From positions 1 to 53,129 of the forward strand of contig NZ_AEJB01000224.1 in assembly GCF_000331005.1 (NCBI RefSeq): a stretch of DNA of 53,129 nt, written 5' to 3'. The notes beneath the pieces were generated by a model. That model did not search any database and was not told the origin of the DNA. It was given only the letters and a program-made list of their open reading frames with translations. Source of the stretch: Streptomyces turgidiscabies Car8 (GTDB lineage Bacteria > Actinomycetota > Actinomycetes > Streptomycetales > Streptomycetaceae). Made by a program: the position numbers and the translations under genes. Of the stretch, positions 25,411 to 35,581 are shown one piece after another; position 1 is the first letter of the stretch, and each line of letters starts with the position of its first letter.

Positions 25411-26577
25411 TCAGAGACCCATGTCCTTCGCGATGATCGACTTCATGATCTCGCTGGTGCCGCCGTAGATCCGGTTGACGCGGTTGTCGGCGTACAGACG
25501 GGCGATCGGGTACTCGTTCATGAAGCCGTAGCCGCCGTGCAGCTGGAGGCAGCGGTCGATCACGCGGTGCGCGACCTCGGTGCAGAACAGCTTGGCGCTG
25601 GCGGCCTCGGCCGGGGTCAGCTCGCCCGCGTCCAGCGCCTCGGTGGCGCGGTCGGCGACGGCCTCGGCGGCGTCCACCTCGGCCTTGCAGGCGGCCAGCT
25701 CGAACTTGGTGTTCTGGAAGTGCGCGACCGGCTTGCCGAAGACGACACGCTCCTGGACGTACTGCTGGGCGAACCGGACGGCGGCCTTGGCCTGCGCGTA
25801 GGCGCCGTAGGCGATGCCCCAGCGCTCGGAGGCGAGGTTGTGGCCGAGGTAGGAGAAGCCCTTGTTCTCCTCGCCGAGGAGGTTCTCCACGGGGACCTTG
25901 ACGTCGACGAACGCCAGCTCGGCGGTGTCGGAGGTCTTCAGGCCGAGCTTGTCCAGCTTGCGGCCGATCGAGTAGCCCTCGGACTTGGTGTCCACCACGA
26001 GGAGGGATATGCCGTGGCGGCGGTCCTCGGCGCTGGGCGCGTCGGTGCGGGCGCAGACGATCATCTGGTCGGCGTGGACACCGCCGGTGATGAAGGTCTT
26101 GGAGCCGTTGAGGACGTAGTGCGTGCCGTCCTCGCTCAGCTTGGCGGTGGTCTTCATGCCCGCGAGGTCGGAGCCGGTGCCCGGCTCGGTCATCGCGATC
26201 GCCCACATCTCCTCACCGGAGACGAACTTCGGCAGGTAGCGCTTCTTCTGCTCGTCGTTGGCGAGCAGTTTCACGTACGGCAGGCCGAGCAGCACGTGCA
26301 CACCGGAGCCGCCGAAGGACACACCCGCGCGCGCGGTCTCCTCGTACAGGATGGCCTCGAACTTGTACGAGTCGATGCCGGCGCCGCCGTACTCCTCGTC
26401 GACGCGGATGCCGAAGACGCCCAGCTCGGCGAGCTTGTAGTAGAACTCACGCGGCGCCTGGCCGGCGGCGAACCACTCGTCGTAGACGGGAACGACCTCG
26501 GCCTCGATGAAGGCGCGAAGGGTCTCCCGGAACGCCTCGTGGTCCTCGTTGAACACAGTACGGCGCACGGCCCGCAC
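25411..26577 (-). CDS. acyl-CoA dehydrogenase
   Basis: A 388-residue FAD flavoenzyme with the full ACAD fold: N-terminal helical domain, the signature AMTEPGTGSDLAGMKTTA (about 133-150), middle beta domain, and a C-terminal helical domain ending LHGGYGFMNEYPIARLYADNRVNRIYGGTSEIMKSIIAKDMGL. The catalytic base is Glu in the RIYGGTSEIM segment, as in medium/long-chain enzymes. Matches by synteny the second dehydrogenase next to the TetR gene in S. coelicolor. A TetR-type box upstream of it suggests shared control with the carboxylase operon. Confidence 0.93.
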   Translation of the reverse strand: MRAVRRTVFNEDHEAFRETLRAFIEAEVVPVYDEWFAAGQAPREFYYKLAELGVFGIRVDEEYGGAGIDSYKFEAILYEETARAGVSFGGSGVHVLLGLPYVKLLANDEQKKRYLPKFVSGEEMWAIAMTEPGTGSDLAGMKTTAKLSEDGTHYVLNGSKTFITGGVHADQMIVCARTDAPSAEDRRHGISLLVVDTKSEGYSIGRKLDKLGLKTSDTAELAFVDVKVPVENLLGEENKGFSYLGHNLASERWGIAYGAYAQAKAAVRFAQQYVQERVVFGKPVAHFQNTKFELAACKAEVDAAEAVADRATEALDAGELTPAEAASAKLFCTEVAHRVIDRCLQLHGGYGFMNEYPIARLYADNRVNRIYGGTSEIMKSIIAKDMGL

Positions 26578-26668
26578 CTCTCTCTTCCAGATCTCTTCCC
26601 CGACGGCTAAGCGCTTGCTCAGATCAACCGTACCCGCGAGTACGAATCGCCGTCCAGAGGAGTTGCGC

Positions 26669-26692
26669 CGTTACGCCGTAACGCTCATCACT
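26669..26692. promoter_or_regulatory. candidate TetR box upstream of the acyl-CoA dehydrogenase
   Basis: CGTTACGCCGTAACG (26669-26683) is a palindrome overlapping GTAACGCTCATCAC (26678-26691), which closely matches the box GTTAACGCTCATTAAC at 27330-27345. It lies about 90 bp upstream of the dehydrogenase start and just beyond the TetR stop codon. Confidence 0.5.
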
Positions 26693-27278
26693 CCCCCGCC
26701 GCGGCGAAGGCACCCCGCGCCATCCGGTGCAGCAGGCCGGCCGTGACGGCGCGGCCCGGGAGGGCGCCCGGGCGGCCCAGGTGGGGGGTGGAGTTCAGCA
26801 GGCCGAAGACCGAGTGGACGGCCGAGCGGGCCGCCGGTTCGGCCAGCTCCGGGTACACCTCGCGCACCACCTCCACCCACAGCTCCACGTACTGCCGCTG
26901 GAGCTGGCGCACCAGCTTGCGGTCGCTGTCGCGCAGGCGGTCCAGTTCGCGGTCGTGGAGGGTGATCAGGGGGCGGTCGTCGAGGGCGAAGTCGATGTGC
27001 CCCTCGATGAGCGAGTCGAGGAGCGCCTCGGGGTCCCCGCCGGCCTCCGCCACCCGCCGTTTGCCGCCGGTCAGGAGCTGGCCGCTGATGCCCACCAGCA
27101 GCTCGGCGAGCATCGCGTCCTTGCCCGGGAAGTGGCGGTAGAGGCCGGGGCCGCTGATGCCCACGGCCGCCCCTATCTCGTCCACGCCCACACCGTGGAA
27201 ACCGCGCTCGGCGAAGAGCCGCGCGGCCTCCTTGAGGATCTGTTCGCGGCGGGTCGGGGCGTCGGTTCTCGTGGCCAT
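26688..27278 (-). CDS. TetR-family regulator of acyl-CoA/leucine catabolism
   Basis: A 196-residue protein from ATG 27278. The N-terminal HTH (about 10-55: RREQILKEAARLFAERGFHGVGVDEIGAAVGISGPGLYRHFPGKDAML) is canonical TetR. The C-terminal ligand domain is helical and ends with hydrophobic pockets suitable for acyl-CoA. It is divergent from the carboxylase operon across a 117-bp gap holding two similar boxes, and upstream of the acyl-CoA dehydrogenase, so it likely represses both in response to acyl-CoA intermediates. Confidence 0.92.
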   Translation of the reverse strand: MATRTDAPTRREQILKEAARLFAERGFHGVGVDEIGAAVGISGPGLYRHFPGKDAMLAELLVGISGQLLTGGKRRVAEAGGDPEALLDSLIEGHIDFALDDRPLITLHDRELDRLRDSDRKLVRQLQRQYVELWVEVVREVYPELAEPAARSAVHSVFGLLNSTPHLGRPGALPGRAVTAGLLHRMARGAFAAAGE

Positions 27279-27300
27279 GCAAATGATTCTAGACACGGAG

Positions 27301-27345
27301 GTTAGCGGTCGTTAACCTGAAGGAGTTGGGTTAACGCTCATTAAC
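27301..27345. promoter_or_regulatory. two candidate TetR operators
   Basis: GTTAGCGGTCGTTAAC (27301-27316) and GTTAACGCTCATTAAC (27330-27345) are imperfect palindromes 29 bp apart, sharing a GTTARCGNTCRTTAAC pattern. They lie in the divergent gap between the TetR gene and the carboxylase operon. Confidence 0.6.
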
Positions 27346-27395
27346 TTGTCGACCATCGGTCAACCACTGGGTGACCTGGGTAAGGGGACCGCAGG

Positions 27396-29012
27396 ATGCA
27401 GGAGGCACCGGAGCTCCACAGCGCGGCGGACCCCGCCTCGGAGGCCTGGCGGGCCAACGAGACGGCTCACCGCGCCCTGGTCGAGGAACTGCGCGGAAAA
27501 CTGGCCGCGGCCCGGCTGGGCGGAGGCGAGAAGGCCCGGGACCGGCACACCGCGCGCGGGAAGCTGCTTCCCCGGGAGCGCGTCGACCGGCTCCTCGACC
27601 CCGGATCGCCCTTCCTGGAGCTCGCTCCCCTCGCCGCCGACGGGATGTACGAGGGACAGGCGCCCGCCGCCGGGGTCATCGCCGGGATCGGCCGGGTCAG
27701 CGGGCGTGAGTGCGTGATCGTCGCCAATGACGCCACCGTCAAGGGCGGCACGTACTACCCGATGACCGTCAAGAAGCATCTGCGCGCGCAGGAGGTCGCC
27801 CTCGACAACCGGCTTCCCTGTATCTACCTCGTGGACTCGGGGGGCGCCTTCCTGCCCATGCAGGACGAGGTCTTCCCCGACCGCGACCACTTCGGGCGGA
27901 TCTTCTTCAACCAGGCGCGGATGTCCGGCGCCGGCATCCCGCAGATCGCCGCCGTACTGGGATCCTGCACGGCCGGTGGTGCCTACGTTCCCGCCATGAG
28001 CGACGAAGCCGTCATCGTCCGCAACCAGGGGACCATCTTCCTGGGCGGGCCCCCGCTGGTGAAGGCCGCCACGGGTGAGGTCGTCACCGCCGAGGAACTG
28101 GGCGGAGGGGACGTCCACGCGCGCGTGTCGGGCGTCACCGACCATCTCGCCGAGGACGACGCGCACGCCCTGCGCATCGTCCGCGACATCGCCGCCACCC
28201 TCCCCGCGCGCGGGCCACTGCCCTGGGACGTCCGGTCCGCCGTCGAGCCCAAGGTCGACCCCCACGGGCTCTACGGCGCCGTGCCCGTCGACTCCCGCAC
28301 CCCCTATGACGTACGGGAGATCATCGCGCGCGTGGTCGACGGTTCCGGTTTCTCGGAGTTCAAGGCCGAGTTCGGGCAGACCCTCGTCACCGGCTTCGCC
28401 CGTGTCCACGGGCACCCGGTCGGGATCGTCGCCAACAACGGCATCCTGTTCTCCGAGTCCGCCCAGAAGGGCGCCCACTTCATCGAGCTGTGCGACCAGC
28501 GCGGCATCCCCCTGCTGTTCCTCCAGAACATCTCCGGCTTCATGGTGGGCCGGGACTACGAGGCGGGCGGAATCGCCAAGCACGGCGCCAAGATGGTCAC
28601 CGCCGTGGCCTGCACACGTGTGCCCAAGCTGACCGTCGTGGTCGGCGGGTCGTACGGCGCGGGCAACTACTCGATGTGCGGCCGGGCGTACTCGCCGCGC
28701 TTCCTGTGGATGTGGCCCGGCGCCAAGATCTCGGTCATGGGCGGCGAGCAGGCCGCGTCCGTCCTCGCGACCGTCAAACGGGACCAGCTGGAGGCCCGGG
28801 GGGAGACCTGGCCGGCGGCCGACGAGGACGCCTTCAAGGACCCGATCCGCGCCCAGTACGAGCGCCAGGGCAACGCCTACTACGCGACGGCCCGGCTCTG
28901 GGACGACGGGGTCATCGACCCGCTGGAGACCCGCCAGGTACTGGGTCTCGCGCTCACCGCCTGCGCCAACGCGCCACTGGGCGAACCCCAGTTCGGCGTC
29001 TTCCGGATGTGA
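27396..29012 (+). CDS. accD1: acyl-CoA carboxylase beta subunit (methylcrotonyl-CoA carboxylase-like)
   Basis: A 538-residue carboxyltransferase subunit. The N-terminal half includes [23 protein letters not shown], and the crotonase-like oxyanion segments are [15 protein letters not shown] and, in the C-terminal half, [27 protein letters not shown] and [29 protein letters not shown]. The latter block is typical of 3-methylcrotonyl-CoA carboxylase. Together with the alpha subunit 14 bp downstream it carboxylates 3-methylcrotonyl-CoA in leucine breakdown. First gene of a four-gene operon. Confidence 0.93.
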   Translation: MQEAPELHSAADPASEAWRANETAHRALVEELRGKLAAARLGGGEKARDRHTARGKLLPRERVDRLLDPGSPFLELAPLAADGMYEGQAPAAGVIAGIGRVSGRECVIVANDATVKGGTYYPMTVKKHLRAQEVALDNRLPCIYLVDSGGAFLPMQDEVFPDRDHFGRIFFNQARMSGAGIPQIAAVLGSCTAGGAYVPAMSDEAVIVRNQGTIFLGGPPLVKAATGEVVTAEELGGGDVHARVSGVTDHLAEDDAHALRIVRDIAATLPARGPLPWDVRSAVEPKVDPHGLYGAVPVDSRTPYDVREIIARVVDGSGFSEFKAEFGQTLVTGFARVHGHPVGIVANNGILFSESAQKGAHFIELCDQRGIPLLFLQNISGFMVGRDYEAGGIAKHGAKMVTAVACTRVPKLTVVVGGSYGAGNYSMCGRAYSPRFLWMWPGAKISVMGGEQAASVLATVKRDQLEARGETWPAADEDAFKDPIRAQYERQGNAYYATARLWDDGVIDPLETRQVLGLALTACANAPLGEPQFGVFRM

Positions 29013-29026
29013 GGGGCTCCACGACG

Positions 29027-31030
29027 ATGAAGGGCACGATGAAGGGCTTCAGCACGATGTTCGACACAGTCCTCGTGGCCAACCGGGGCGAGATCGCCGT
29101 ACGCGTCATCCGTACGCTGCGCTCCCTCGGGGTGCGCTCGGTCGCCGTGTACTCCGACGCCGACGCGGACGCCCGGCACGTCCGTGAGGCCGACACAGCG
29201 GTACGGATCGGACCGGCGGCAGCGGCGGAGAGCTATCTGTCCGTCCCCCGCCTCCTCGAAGCCGCCGCCCGCACCGGCGCGCAGGCCGTCCACCCCGGGT
29301 ACGGCTTCCTCGCCGAGAACGCCGCCTTCGCGCGCGCGTGCACCGACGCGGGGCTCGTGTTCATCGGTCCCCCGGCGGACGCGATCGCCCTCATGGGCGA
29401 CAAGATCCGCGCCAAGGAGACGGTCCGGGCGGCCGGGGTCCCGGTCGTCCCCGGGTCGAGCGGCAGCGGCCTCACGGACGCCGAACTGGCCGACGCGGCA
29501 CGGGAGATCGGCATGCCCGTGCTGCTCAAGCCGAGCGCGGGCGGCGGCGGCAAGGGCATGCGGCTGGTCCGGGACGCGGCCGATCTGGGCGAGGAGATCG
29601 CCGCCGCGCGGCGCGAGGCCCGCGCCTCCTTCGGCGACGACACGCTCCTCGTCGAACGGTGGGTGGACCGGCCCCGGCACATCGAGATCCAGGTCCTGGC
29701 CGACGCCCACGGGGACGTGGTGCACCTGGGCGAGCGCGAGTGTTCGCTCCAGCGGCGCCACCAGAAGCTCATCGAGGAGGCGCCCAGTGTGCTCCTCGAC
29801 GACCGGACCCGGGCCGCGATGGGCGAGGCGGCGGTCCAGGCGGCGCGCTCGTGCGGGTACGAGGGCGCGGGCACGGTCGAGTTCATCGTCCCGGGCAGCG
29901 ACCCCTCCTCGTACTACTTCATGGAGATGAACACCCGCCTCCAGGTCGAGCACCCGGTGACGGAGCTGGTCACCGGCCTCGACCTGGTCGAGTGGCAGCT
30001 GCGGGTGGCGGCGGGCGAGCCCCTGTCCTTCGGACAGAAGGAGGTCCGCCTCACCGGGCACGCCGTGGAGGCCCGTATCTGCGCGGAGACGGTCTCCGTA
30101 CGGGCGGGCGCACGCGGGTTCCTGCCGTCCGGCGGCACGGTGCTCGCCCTGCGCGAACCCTCAGGTGACGGCGTTCGCACCGACTCCGGGCTCAGCGAGG
30201 GCACGGAGGTCGGTTCGCTGTACGACCCGATGCTGTCCAAGGTCATCGCGTACGGCCCCGACCGCGCGACGGCGCTCCGGAAACTCCGGGCGGCCCTCGC
30301 GGACACGGTCACGCTGGGCGTGCCGACGAACGCCGGTTTCCTGCGCCGCCTTCTCGCCCATCCGGCGGTCGTGGCGGGCGAGTTGGACACGGGCCTGGTG
30401 GAGCGCGAGGTCGACTCCCTCGTCCCGGACGGCGTACCGGAGGAGGTCTACGAGGCGGCGGCGGCCGTACGGCAGGAGGCGCTGCGGCCGAAGGCGACGG
30501 AGAGCGGCTGGACGGACCCCTTCTCCGTGCCGAGCGGTTGGCGGCTGGGGGGCACGCCCAGGCCGCCGGCCTTCTGGCTGCGGGTGCAGGACCCCGTGGA
30601 GTACGTCCCCCGTGGCACCCACACGGTCACCGACACCCAGGTGTCCGTGGTCCTGGACGGCGTCCGGCACACCTTCCACCGTGCCGCCGACTGGCTCGGC
30701 CGCGACGGCGACGCGTGGCAGGTGCGCGACCACGACCCGGTGGCGGCCTCGCTCACCGGCGCCGCCCACGCGGGAGCCGACTCGCTGACCGCCCCGATGC
30801 CCGGCACGGTGACGGTGGTGAAGGTGGCGGTCGGGGACGAAGTGGCCGCCGGTCAGAGCCTGTTGGTGGTCGAGGCGATGAAGATGGAGCACGTCATCGC
30901 CGCCCCGCACGCGGGCACGGTCGCCGAGCTGGACGTCACCCCGGGGACAACCGTCGCCATGGACCAGGTACTCGCCGTGATCACGCCCGCGGAGTCCTCG
31001 GCAGAGTCCCTGGCGGAGGAGGAGAAATGA
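29027..31030 (+). CDS. acyl-CoA carboxylase biotin-carboxylase/biotin-carrier alpha subunit
   Basis: A 667-residue protein from ATG 29027; ATGs at 29039 and 29057 are alternatives, the last directly before the conserved [16 protein letters not shown] start. The biotin carboxylase domain (about 1-460) has the ATP-grasp loop [14 protein letters not shown] and [15 protein letters not shown]. The middle linker domain and the C-terminal biotinyl domain follow, with EAMKMEH, biotinylated Lys near 619. The alpha/beta pair forms methylcrotonyl-CoA carboxylase. Its stop overlaps the HMG-CoA lyase start by 4 bp. Confidence 0.94.
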   Translation: MKGTMKGFSTMFDTVLVANRGEIAVRVIRTLRSLGVRSVAVYSDADADARHVREADTAVRIGPAAAAESYLSVPRLLEAAARTGAQAVHPGYGFLAENAAFARACTDAGLVFIGPPADAIALMGDKIRAKETVRAAGVPVVPGSSGSGLTDAELADAAREIGMPVLLKPSAGGGGKGMRLVRDAADLGEEIAAARREARASFGDDTLLVERWVDRPRHIEIQVLADAHGDVVHLGERECSLQRRHQKLIEEAPSVLLDDRTRAAMGEAAVQAARSCGYEGAGTVEFIVPGSDPSSYYFMEMNTRLQVEHPVTELVTGLDLVEWQLRVAAGEPLSFGQKEVRLTGHAVEARICAETVSVRAGARGFLPSGGTVLALREPSGDGVRTDSGLSEGTEVGSLYDPMLSKVIAYGPDRATALRKLRAALADTVTLGVPTNAGFLRRLLAHPAVVAGELDTGLVEREVDSLVPDGVPEEVYEAAAAVRQEALRPKATESGWTDPFSVPSGWRLGGTPRPPAFWLRVQDPVEYVPRGTHTVTDTQVSVVLDGVRHTFHRAADWLGRDGDAWQVRDHDPVAASLTGAAHAGADSLTAPMPGTVTVVKVAVGDEVAAGQSLLVVEAMKMEHVIAAPHAGTVAELDVTPGTTVAMDQVLAVITPAESSAESLAEEEK

Positions 31031-31986
31031 CGCTTCCCATGGTCGTACCGGCCCCGAATCTGCCCGCGCGGGTCAGGATCCACGAGGTCGGCGCGCGTGA
31101 CGGGCTGCAGAACGAGAAGACGACCGTCCCGACGGAGGTGAAGGCTGAGTTCATCCGCCGCCTGGCAGCCGCGGGCCTGACGACGATCGAGGCGACCAGC
31201 TTCGTCCACCCCAGGTGGGTGCCCCAACTCGCGGACGCGGAGGACCTGTACCCGCAGGTCAGCGATCTGCCCGTACGCCTGCCGGTGCTCGTTCCGAACG
31301 AACGCGGGCTGGACCGGGCCCTGGCGCTCGGCGCACGCCAGGTCGCCGTCTTCGCCAGCGCCACGGAGTCCTTCGCGAAGGCCAACCTCAACCGGACGGT
31401 CGACGAGGCGCTGGCGATGTTCGAGCCGGTGGTGGCGCGGGCCAGGGCGGAGAACGCGTCGGTGCGTGGCTATCTCTCCATGTGCTTCGGCGACCCGTGG
31501 GAGGGCCCGGTTCCGGTCGCGCAGGTCGTCCGGGTGTGCCGGGCGCTGCTGGACATGGGCTGCGACGAACTGAGCCTGGGCGACACGATCGGCGTCGCGA
31601 CGGCGGGTCATGTGCGGCGCCTGCTGGTCGAGTTGAACGAGGCCTCCGTACCGACGTCGGCCCTGGCCGTGCACTTCCACGACACCTACGGCCAGGCGCT
31701 GGCCAACACGTACGCGGCGCTGGAGCACGGCGTCACGACGGTCGACGCGTCGGCGGGCGGTCTCGGCGGCTGCCCGTTCGCCAAGTCGGCGACCGGCAAC
31801 CTGGCCACCGAGGACCTGGTGTGGATGCTCCAGGGCCTCGGCATCGAGACCGGAGTCGACCTCGCCGGCCTCGTCACCACGAGCACATGGATGGCCGACC
31901 GACTGGGCCGACCGAGCCCGTCCCGCACCGTACGAGCCCTTTCCCACCAGGATTCCGAGGAATCCGCGGAATCCCAGGAGCCGTGA
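31027..31986 (+). CDS. hmgL: hydroxymethylglutaryl-CoA lyase
   Basis: A 319-residue TIM-barrel enzyme. Hallmarks are [20 protein letters not shown] near the N-terminus (substrate and metal site), [19 protein letters not shown] (metal-binding His residues), and the catalytic loop [27 protein letters not shown] with the active Cys. It splits HMG-CoA to acetyl-CoA and acetoacetate, the last step of leucine catabolism. The ATGA overlap with the carboxylase gene implies translational coupling. Ser/Glu-rich tail at the C-terminus. Confidence 0.96.
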   Translation: MTLPMVVPAPNLPARVRIHEVGARDGLQNEKTTVPTEVKAEFIRRLAAAGLTTIEATSFVHPRWVPQLADAEDLYPQVSDLPVRLPVLVPNERGLDRALALGARQVAVFASATESFAKANLNRTVDEALAMFEPVVARARAENASVRGYLSMCFGDPWEGPVPVAQVVRVCRALLDMGCDELSLGDTIGVATAGHVRRLLVELNEASVPTSALAVHFHDTYGQALANTYAALEHGVTTVDASAGGLGGCPFAKSATGNLATEDLVWMLQGLGIETGVDLAGLVTTSTWMADRLGRPSPSRTVRALSHQDSEESAESQEP

Positions 31987-31991
31987 GGACC

Positions 31992-33164
31992 ATGGACCAC
32001 AAGCTCTCCCCCGAACTGGAAGAACTCCGCCGTACGGTCGAGCAGTTCGCGCACGACGTCGTGGCCCCGAAGATCGGCGACTTCTACGAGCGGCACGAGT
32101 TCCCGTACGAGATCGTCCGCGAGATGGGCAGGATGGGCCTGTTCGGACTGCCGTTCCCCGAGGAGTACGGCGGGATGGGCGGCGACTACCTGGCGCTGGG
32201 CATCGCGCTGGAGGAACTGGCGCGGGTCGACTCGTCGGTGGCGATCACCCTGGAGGCCGGAGTATCGCTGGGCGCGATGCCCATCCACCTGTTCGGTACG
32301 GAGGAGCAGAAGCGCGAGTGGCTTCCGCGCCTGTGCGCCGGGGAGATCCTGGGCGCGTTCGGCCTGACGGAACCGGACGGCGGCTCGGACGCGGGTGCGA
32401 CGCGGACGACGGCACGGCTGGACCCGGACACCGATGAATGGGTGATCAACGGCACGAAGTGCTTCATCACCAACTCGGGCACGGACATCACGGGCTTCGT
32501 GACGGTGACGGCCGTGACGGGCCGCAAGCCGGACGGCAGGCCGCTCATCTCCGCGATCCTCGTCCCCTCCGGCACGCCGGGCTTCACGGTCGCGGCGCCG
32601 TACTCGAAGGTCGGCTGGAACGCCTCGGACACCCGCGAGCTGTCCTTCGCGGACGTACGGGTCCCGGCCGCGAACCTGGTCGGCGAGGAGGGGCGCGGCT
32701 ACGCCCAGTTCCTGCGCATCCTCGACGAGGGGCGCGTCGCGATCGCGGCGCTGGCGACCGGACTCGCCCAGGGCTGCGTGGACGAGTCGGTGAAGTACGC
32801 CAAGGAACGGCAGGCGTTCGGACGCCCGATCGGCGCCAACCAGGCGATCCAGTTCAAGATCGCGGACATGGAGATGAAAGCCCACACGTCCCGCCTGGCC
32901 TGGCGGGACGCGGCCTCCCGTCTGGTCACGGGCGAACCCTTCAAGAAGGAAGCCGCCCTGGCCAAGCTGTACTCGTCCACGATCGCCGTCGACAACGCCC
33001 GCGACGCGACCCAGATCCACGGCGGCTACGGCTTCATGAACGAGTACCCGGTGGCCCGGATGTGGCGCGACTCCAAGATCCTGGAGATCGGGGAGGGCAC
33101 CAGCGAGGTCCAACGGATGCTTATCGCGCGGGAGTTGGGCTTGGGGCTGGAGATGGCGGGCTGA
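31992..33164 (+). CDS. acdH: acyl-CoA dehydrogenase (isovaleryl/branched-chain type)
   Basis: A 390-residue flavoenzyme 5 bp after the lyase gene. ACAD signatures are FGLTEPDGGSDAGATRTTA, CFITNSGTDI, GYGFMNEYPVARMWRDSKILEIGEGTSEVQRMLIARELGL. Its operon position fits isovaleryl-CoA or branched-chain acyl-CoA oxidation; the S. coelicolor AcdH in this syntenic place is the branched-chain enzyme. The last 44 bp overlap the convergent heme oxygenase gene. Confidence 0.94.
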   Translation: MDHKLSPELEELRRTVEQFAHDVVAPKIGDFYERHEFPYEIVREMGRMGLFGLPFPEEYGGMGGDYLALGIALEELARVDSSVAITLEAGVSLGAMPIHLFGTEEQKREWLPRLCAGEILGAFGLTEPDGGSDAGATRTTARLDPDTDEWVINGTKCFITNSGTDITGFVTVTAVTGRKPDGRPLISAILVPSGTPGFTVAAPYSKVGWNASDTRELSFADVRVPAANLVGEEGRGYAQFLRILDEGRVAIAALATGLAQGCVDESVKYAKERQAFGRPIGANQAIQFKIADMEMKAHTSRLAWRDAASRLVTGEPFKKEAALAKLYSSTIAVDNARDATQIHGGYGFMNEYPVARMWRDSKILEIGEGTSEVQRMLIARELGLGLEMAG

Positions 33165-33804
33165 GGCCGACGGACAGTGCCCCGGTGATCGCGGCGGTGT
33201 GCCGATAGGCGACCCTGGCCGCCGCGACGACCTGGTCCTGTGCGTCGGGGTCGGTGAAAGCCTGGTTCATACGGGCGGTGAAGCGGGCCCAGCGTTCGCG
33301 GTCGCCGCTGCTGTAGTAGGCGACGCCGTCCGTACCGCCGTCCCTTGCTGGGAGTCGGTAGGCGGCGGTGACGTACGGGTACAGGTAGAGGGCGCCGAGC
33401 GTCGAGCCCTCCATGACGTAGAGGAACCCGAGGAGGGCACGGAGGTCGGACTCTGCGGCCCGCTGCCGGATCTCCGCAGTGAACGCTTCCGCCTCCTCGG
33501 CCGCCCAGGAACCGGGCGCGGTGCCGAGGTTCGCGAAGTAGGCCAGGTCGCGATCGACGAGGGGGAGTTTGACGAGGTCGGCTGACCACACGGGTTCGGC
33601 GGCAGCTACTCCCGTGAGCCGGGACAGCTCCCCTTCCAGGGATCCCAACACCAGCCGATATGCGGCGAGTTGGCCGACGTAACACTCGACGGGCAGGGTC
33701 CCGGCGAGCATCGCGCTCGCGAACGGGGTGGCCTCCAGGGCGTCGTGGCGGTCGCGGGTACTCGTACGCAGCCGCTCAACCATCGTGACCGGGGCCGCCG
33801 TCAT
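33121..33804 (-). CDS. biliverdin-producing heme oxygenase
   Basis: A 227-residue all-helical protein. It has the proximal histidine at residue 20 (STRDRHDALE), the helix AYRLVLGSLEGEL, and the distal-helix segment GFLYVMEGSTLGALYLYP, close to the YVLEGSTLGG motif of phytochrome-linked heme oxygenases. It would open heme to biliverdin with release of iron and CO. The ATGA overlap with the upstream polyprenyl synthase gene indicates one operon. It runs 44 bp into acdH on the opposite strand; the Pro/Ser/Ala-rich tail lies in this overlap. Confidence 0.85.
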   Translation of the reverse strand: MTAAPVTMVERLRTSTRDRHDALEATPFASAMLAGTLPVECYVGQLAAYRLVLGSLEGELSRLTGVAAAEPVWSADLVKLPLVDRDLAYFANLGTAPGSWAAEEAEAFTAEIRQRAAESDLRALLGFLYVMEGSTLGALYLYPYVTAAYRLPARDGGTDGVAYYSSGDRERWARFTARMNQAFTDPDAQDQVVAAARVAYRHTAAITGALSVGLSPPSPAPSPTPAR

Positions 33805-34988
33805 GCGCCGCTCCGCTGCAGGAGGGTCTCATGGAGGCGGTCGATGAGATGCCCCTTGCGTTCGATGGTGAGGTCGAAGTAGGCCGCGCTGCGGTCGGAC
33901 CGGCACACCCGGTACACGCTCTCCTTGGCCTCACGCTTCAGCCGGACGGCTTCGGCGGCCAGGGAGAGAAGCGTCGGCTCCAGTTCGGGATGCCCGAGGA
34001 CGTACGACTTCAACTGCTCGCCCGAGAGCGCGGGTTGGGACGACTCCGGGTCGAGCAGTTCGAGGAAGACCCGGTTGCTGAGCCCGTCGTAGTCCTCGTG
34101 GATCCGGCCCCCGCCGAACTCGGGTACGAAGTCGGTGAGGTCGTTGAACAACTGGCTCGCCAGGCCGAGTTGGCGCATGGCGGCGTCCAGGGTGTACTGC
34201 TCGTCGTCGACGACACGCAGGGCCGCGAGGGCGGAGTCGAGCGGCATCCGGAAGAGGGTGCCGGTCTTGAGGGCGGCCAGGGACTCCCAGTAGGCCACGC
34301 GCTCTTCGAGGGGCGCTGCCAGCAACTCGGCGCGGGTCTCGGGCGTATGCGTGGACAGGTCGACGGCCTGCCCGGTGAAGCCGCTCTCGACGGCCCGCGC
34401 GAGGCTGTCGACGACACCGGGATCGGCGGCGTGCCGCAGGACGGCCGCGATCAGCCAGGACCCGGTGTTGAGCGCGAGGGGCACGCCGTGGGTGACGTGG
34501 AGCGCGGGTTCGCCGTAACGGACGTCGCTGCCGTCCTGGATGTCGTCGATGGCGACGAAGGCCTTCAGCATGACCCGCACGGCGACGGCGGCCCGCCGGA
34601 CAACGGCCAGGTCGGCCGAGGAAACGTCACTCCCGTCCCCGACCTCGCCACCACTCCCGGTCTCGTCGGGGAAGCCCCGGTAGTTGCGGTAGGCCCAGTA
34701 CACCATCGACGGCCGCAGCGGGGCCCTGTTGCCGCCGGGCGCACCGGCGGTCGGGGGCAGCGCCTCCTGGCCCACCTTGGACCCGACGGCGTCGGCGACG
34801 GGCTCGTAGAGGGAGCGCCGCAGGGCGGCCTCGAAAACGGACTGCGCGGGGACCGACGCGGGGGAGGTCAACGACGCGAGAAACTCGGCCAGATCGTCCT
34901 CCAGCAGAGCAGCGTCGCTCCGCACCACCTCCGCTACCGCGTCCACCGCTCCCCCAGCCGCCTCAGCGACCTTCTCTGTGGCACCCAT
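33801..34988 (-). CDS. polyprenyl diphosphate synthase family protein
   Basis: A 395-residue protein from ATG 34988. The first aspartate-rich motif is DDIQD at 148-152 (classic DDxxD). The second reads NDLTD at 282-286, so the first Asp is Asn. A family-typical R/K pair occurs at SDVRYGEPALH. The N-terminal region (about 1-90) is longer than in ordinary FPP/GGPP synthases. Chain elongation or a prenyl transfer role is likely, but with the altered second motif the activity is uncertain. No terpene cyclase gene is nearby. Translated in tandem with heme oxygenase. Confidence 0.85.
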   Translation of the reverse strand: MGATEKVAEAAGGAVDAVAEVVRSDAALLEDDLAEFLASLTSPASVPAQSVFEAALRRSLYEPVADAVGSKVGQEALPPTAGAPGGNRAPLRPSMVYWAYRNYRGFPDETGSGGEVGDGSDVSSADLAVVRRAAVAVRVMLKAFVAIDDIQDGSDVRYGEPALHVTHGVPLALNTGSWLIAAVLRHAADPGVVDSLARAVESGFTGQAVDLSTHTPETRAELLAAPLEERVAYWESLAALKTGTLFRMPLDSALAALRVVDDEQYTLDAAMRQLGLASQLFNDLTDFVPEFGGGRIHEDYDGLSNRVFLELLDPESSQPALSGEQLKSYVLGHPELEPTLLSLAAEAVRLKREAKESVYRVCRSDRSAAYFDLTIERKGHLIDRLHETLLQRSGA

Positions 34989-35191
34989 ACCCGCCCCAGC
35001 CTCCACTTCCGGCTCCCGCCCCCGACCCCCGTCGACTGCAGAAGCGTGATCGCAACCGGCATATTTCGCAAGGGAGTTCGAGGACACGAGGGTGGCCGAT
35101 GTGACGGAATCCGGCCACTGAGCCCAGTACGCGGCCCTGCGGCCGGGGAGGCCAACGGAGCGGATAGGACCGGAGGCGGCGCGCTGGTTTC

Positions 35192-35551
35192 CTAAACGCC
35201 ACGCGGCCGAAGCCGCAGCCAGCCGCCGTCCTCGTACTCCACGGGCACGTCGTCCTCCCACGGATCGATGCCCAGAGCCTCCAGCTCGTCGAACCACCGG
35301 TCTCGCTGCGACTCGGGCAACCGCCGGCCGCACCACGGGCAGAAGAGGATGCCGACCGTCGCGGTACCGCCGTCATGGATGATCAGGCCGTACTCCTGGA
35401 ACTTCGCGACGAAGCCGACGAGCGCGTCCGGGCAGGCGTAGGGATCGGCATGGAGGTCGCAGTCCCGGCCCACCTGGCGGGCCATCTCCGTACAGCAGTG
35501 ATCGGTCACCAGGTCATCCTCCCCCACCGGGGCAGACCAGGGATTACCCAT
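35192..35551 (-). CDS. DUF6980-like putative zinc-binding protein
   Basis: A 119-residue protein with paired Cys/His sites: HCC (about 18-20), C-DLHADPYACPD, and a CPWCGRRLP knuckle near residue 72. Later blocks EYGLIIHDGG and WFDELEALGIDPW are typical of the small DUF6980 family, which I assign by pattern memory. Zinc binding is likely; the role is unknown. It lies upstream of and co-directional with the prenyl synthase but 203 bp away. Confidence 0.7.
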   Translation of the reverse strand: MGNPWSAPVGEDDLVTDHCCTEMARQVGRDCDLHADPYACPDALVGFVAKFQEYGLIIHDGGTATVGILFCPWCGRRLPESQRDRWFDELEALGIDPWEDDVPVEYEDGGWLRLRPRGV

Positions 35552-35581
35552 AGGTCCCCGTGCCGGCCCCCAGCGGCGGAA

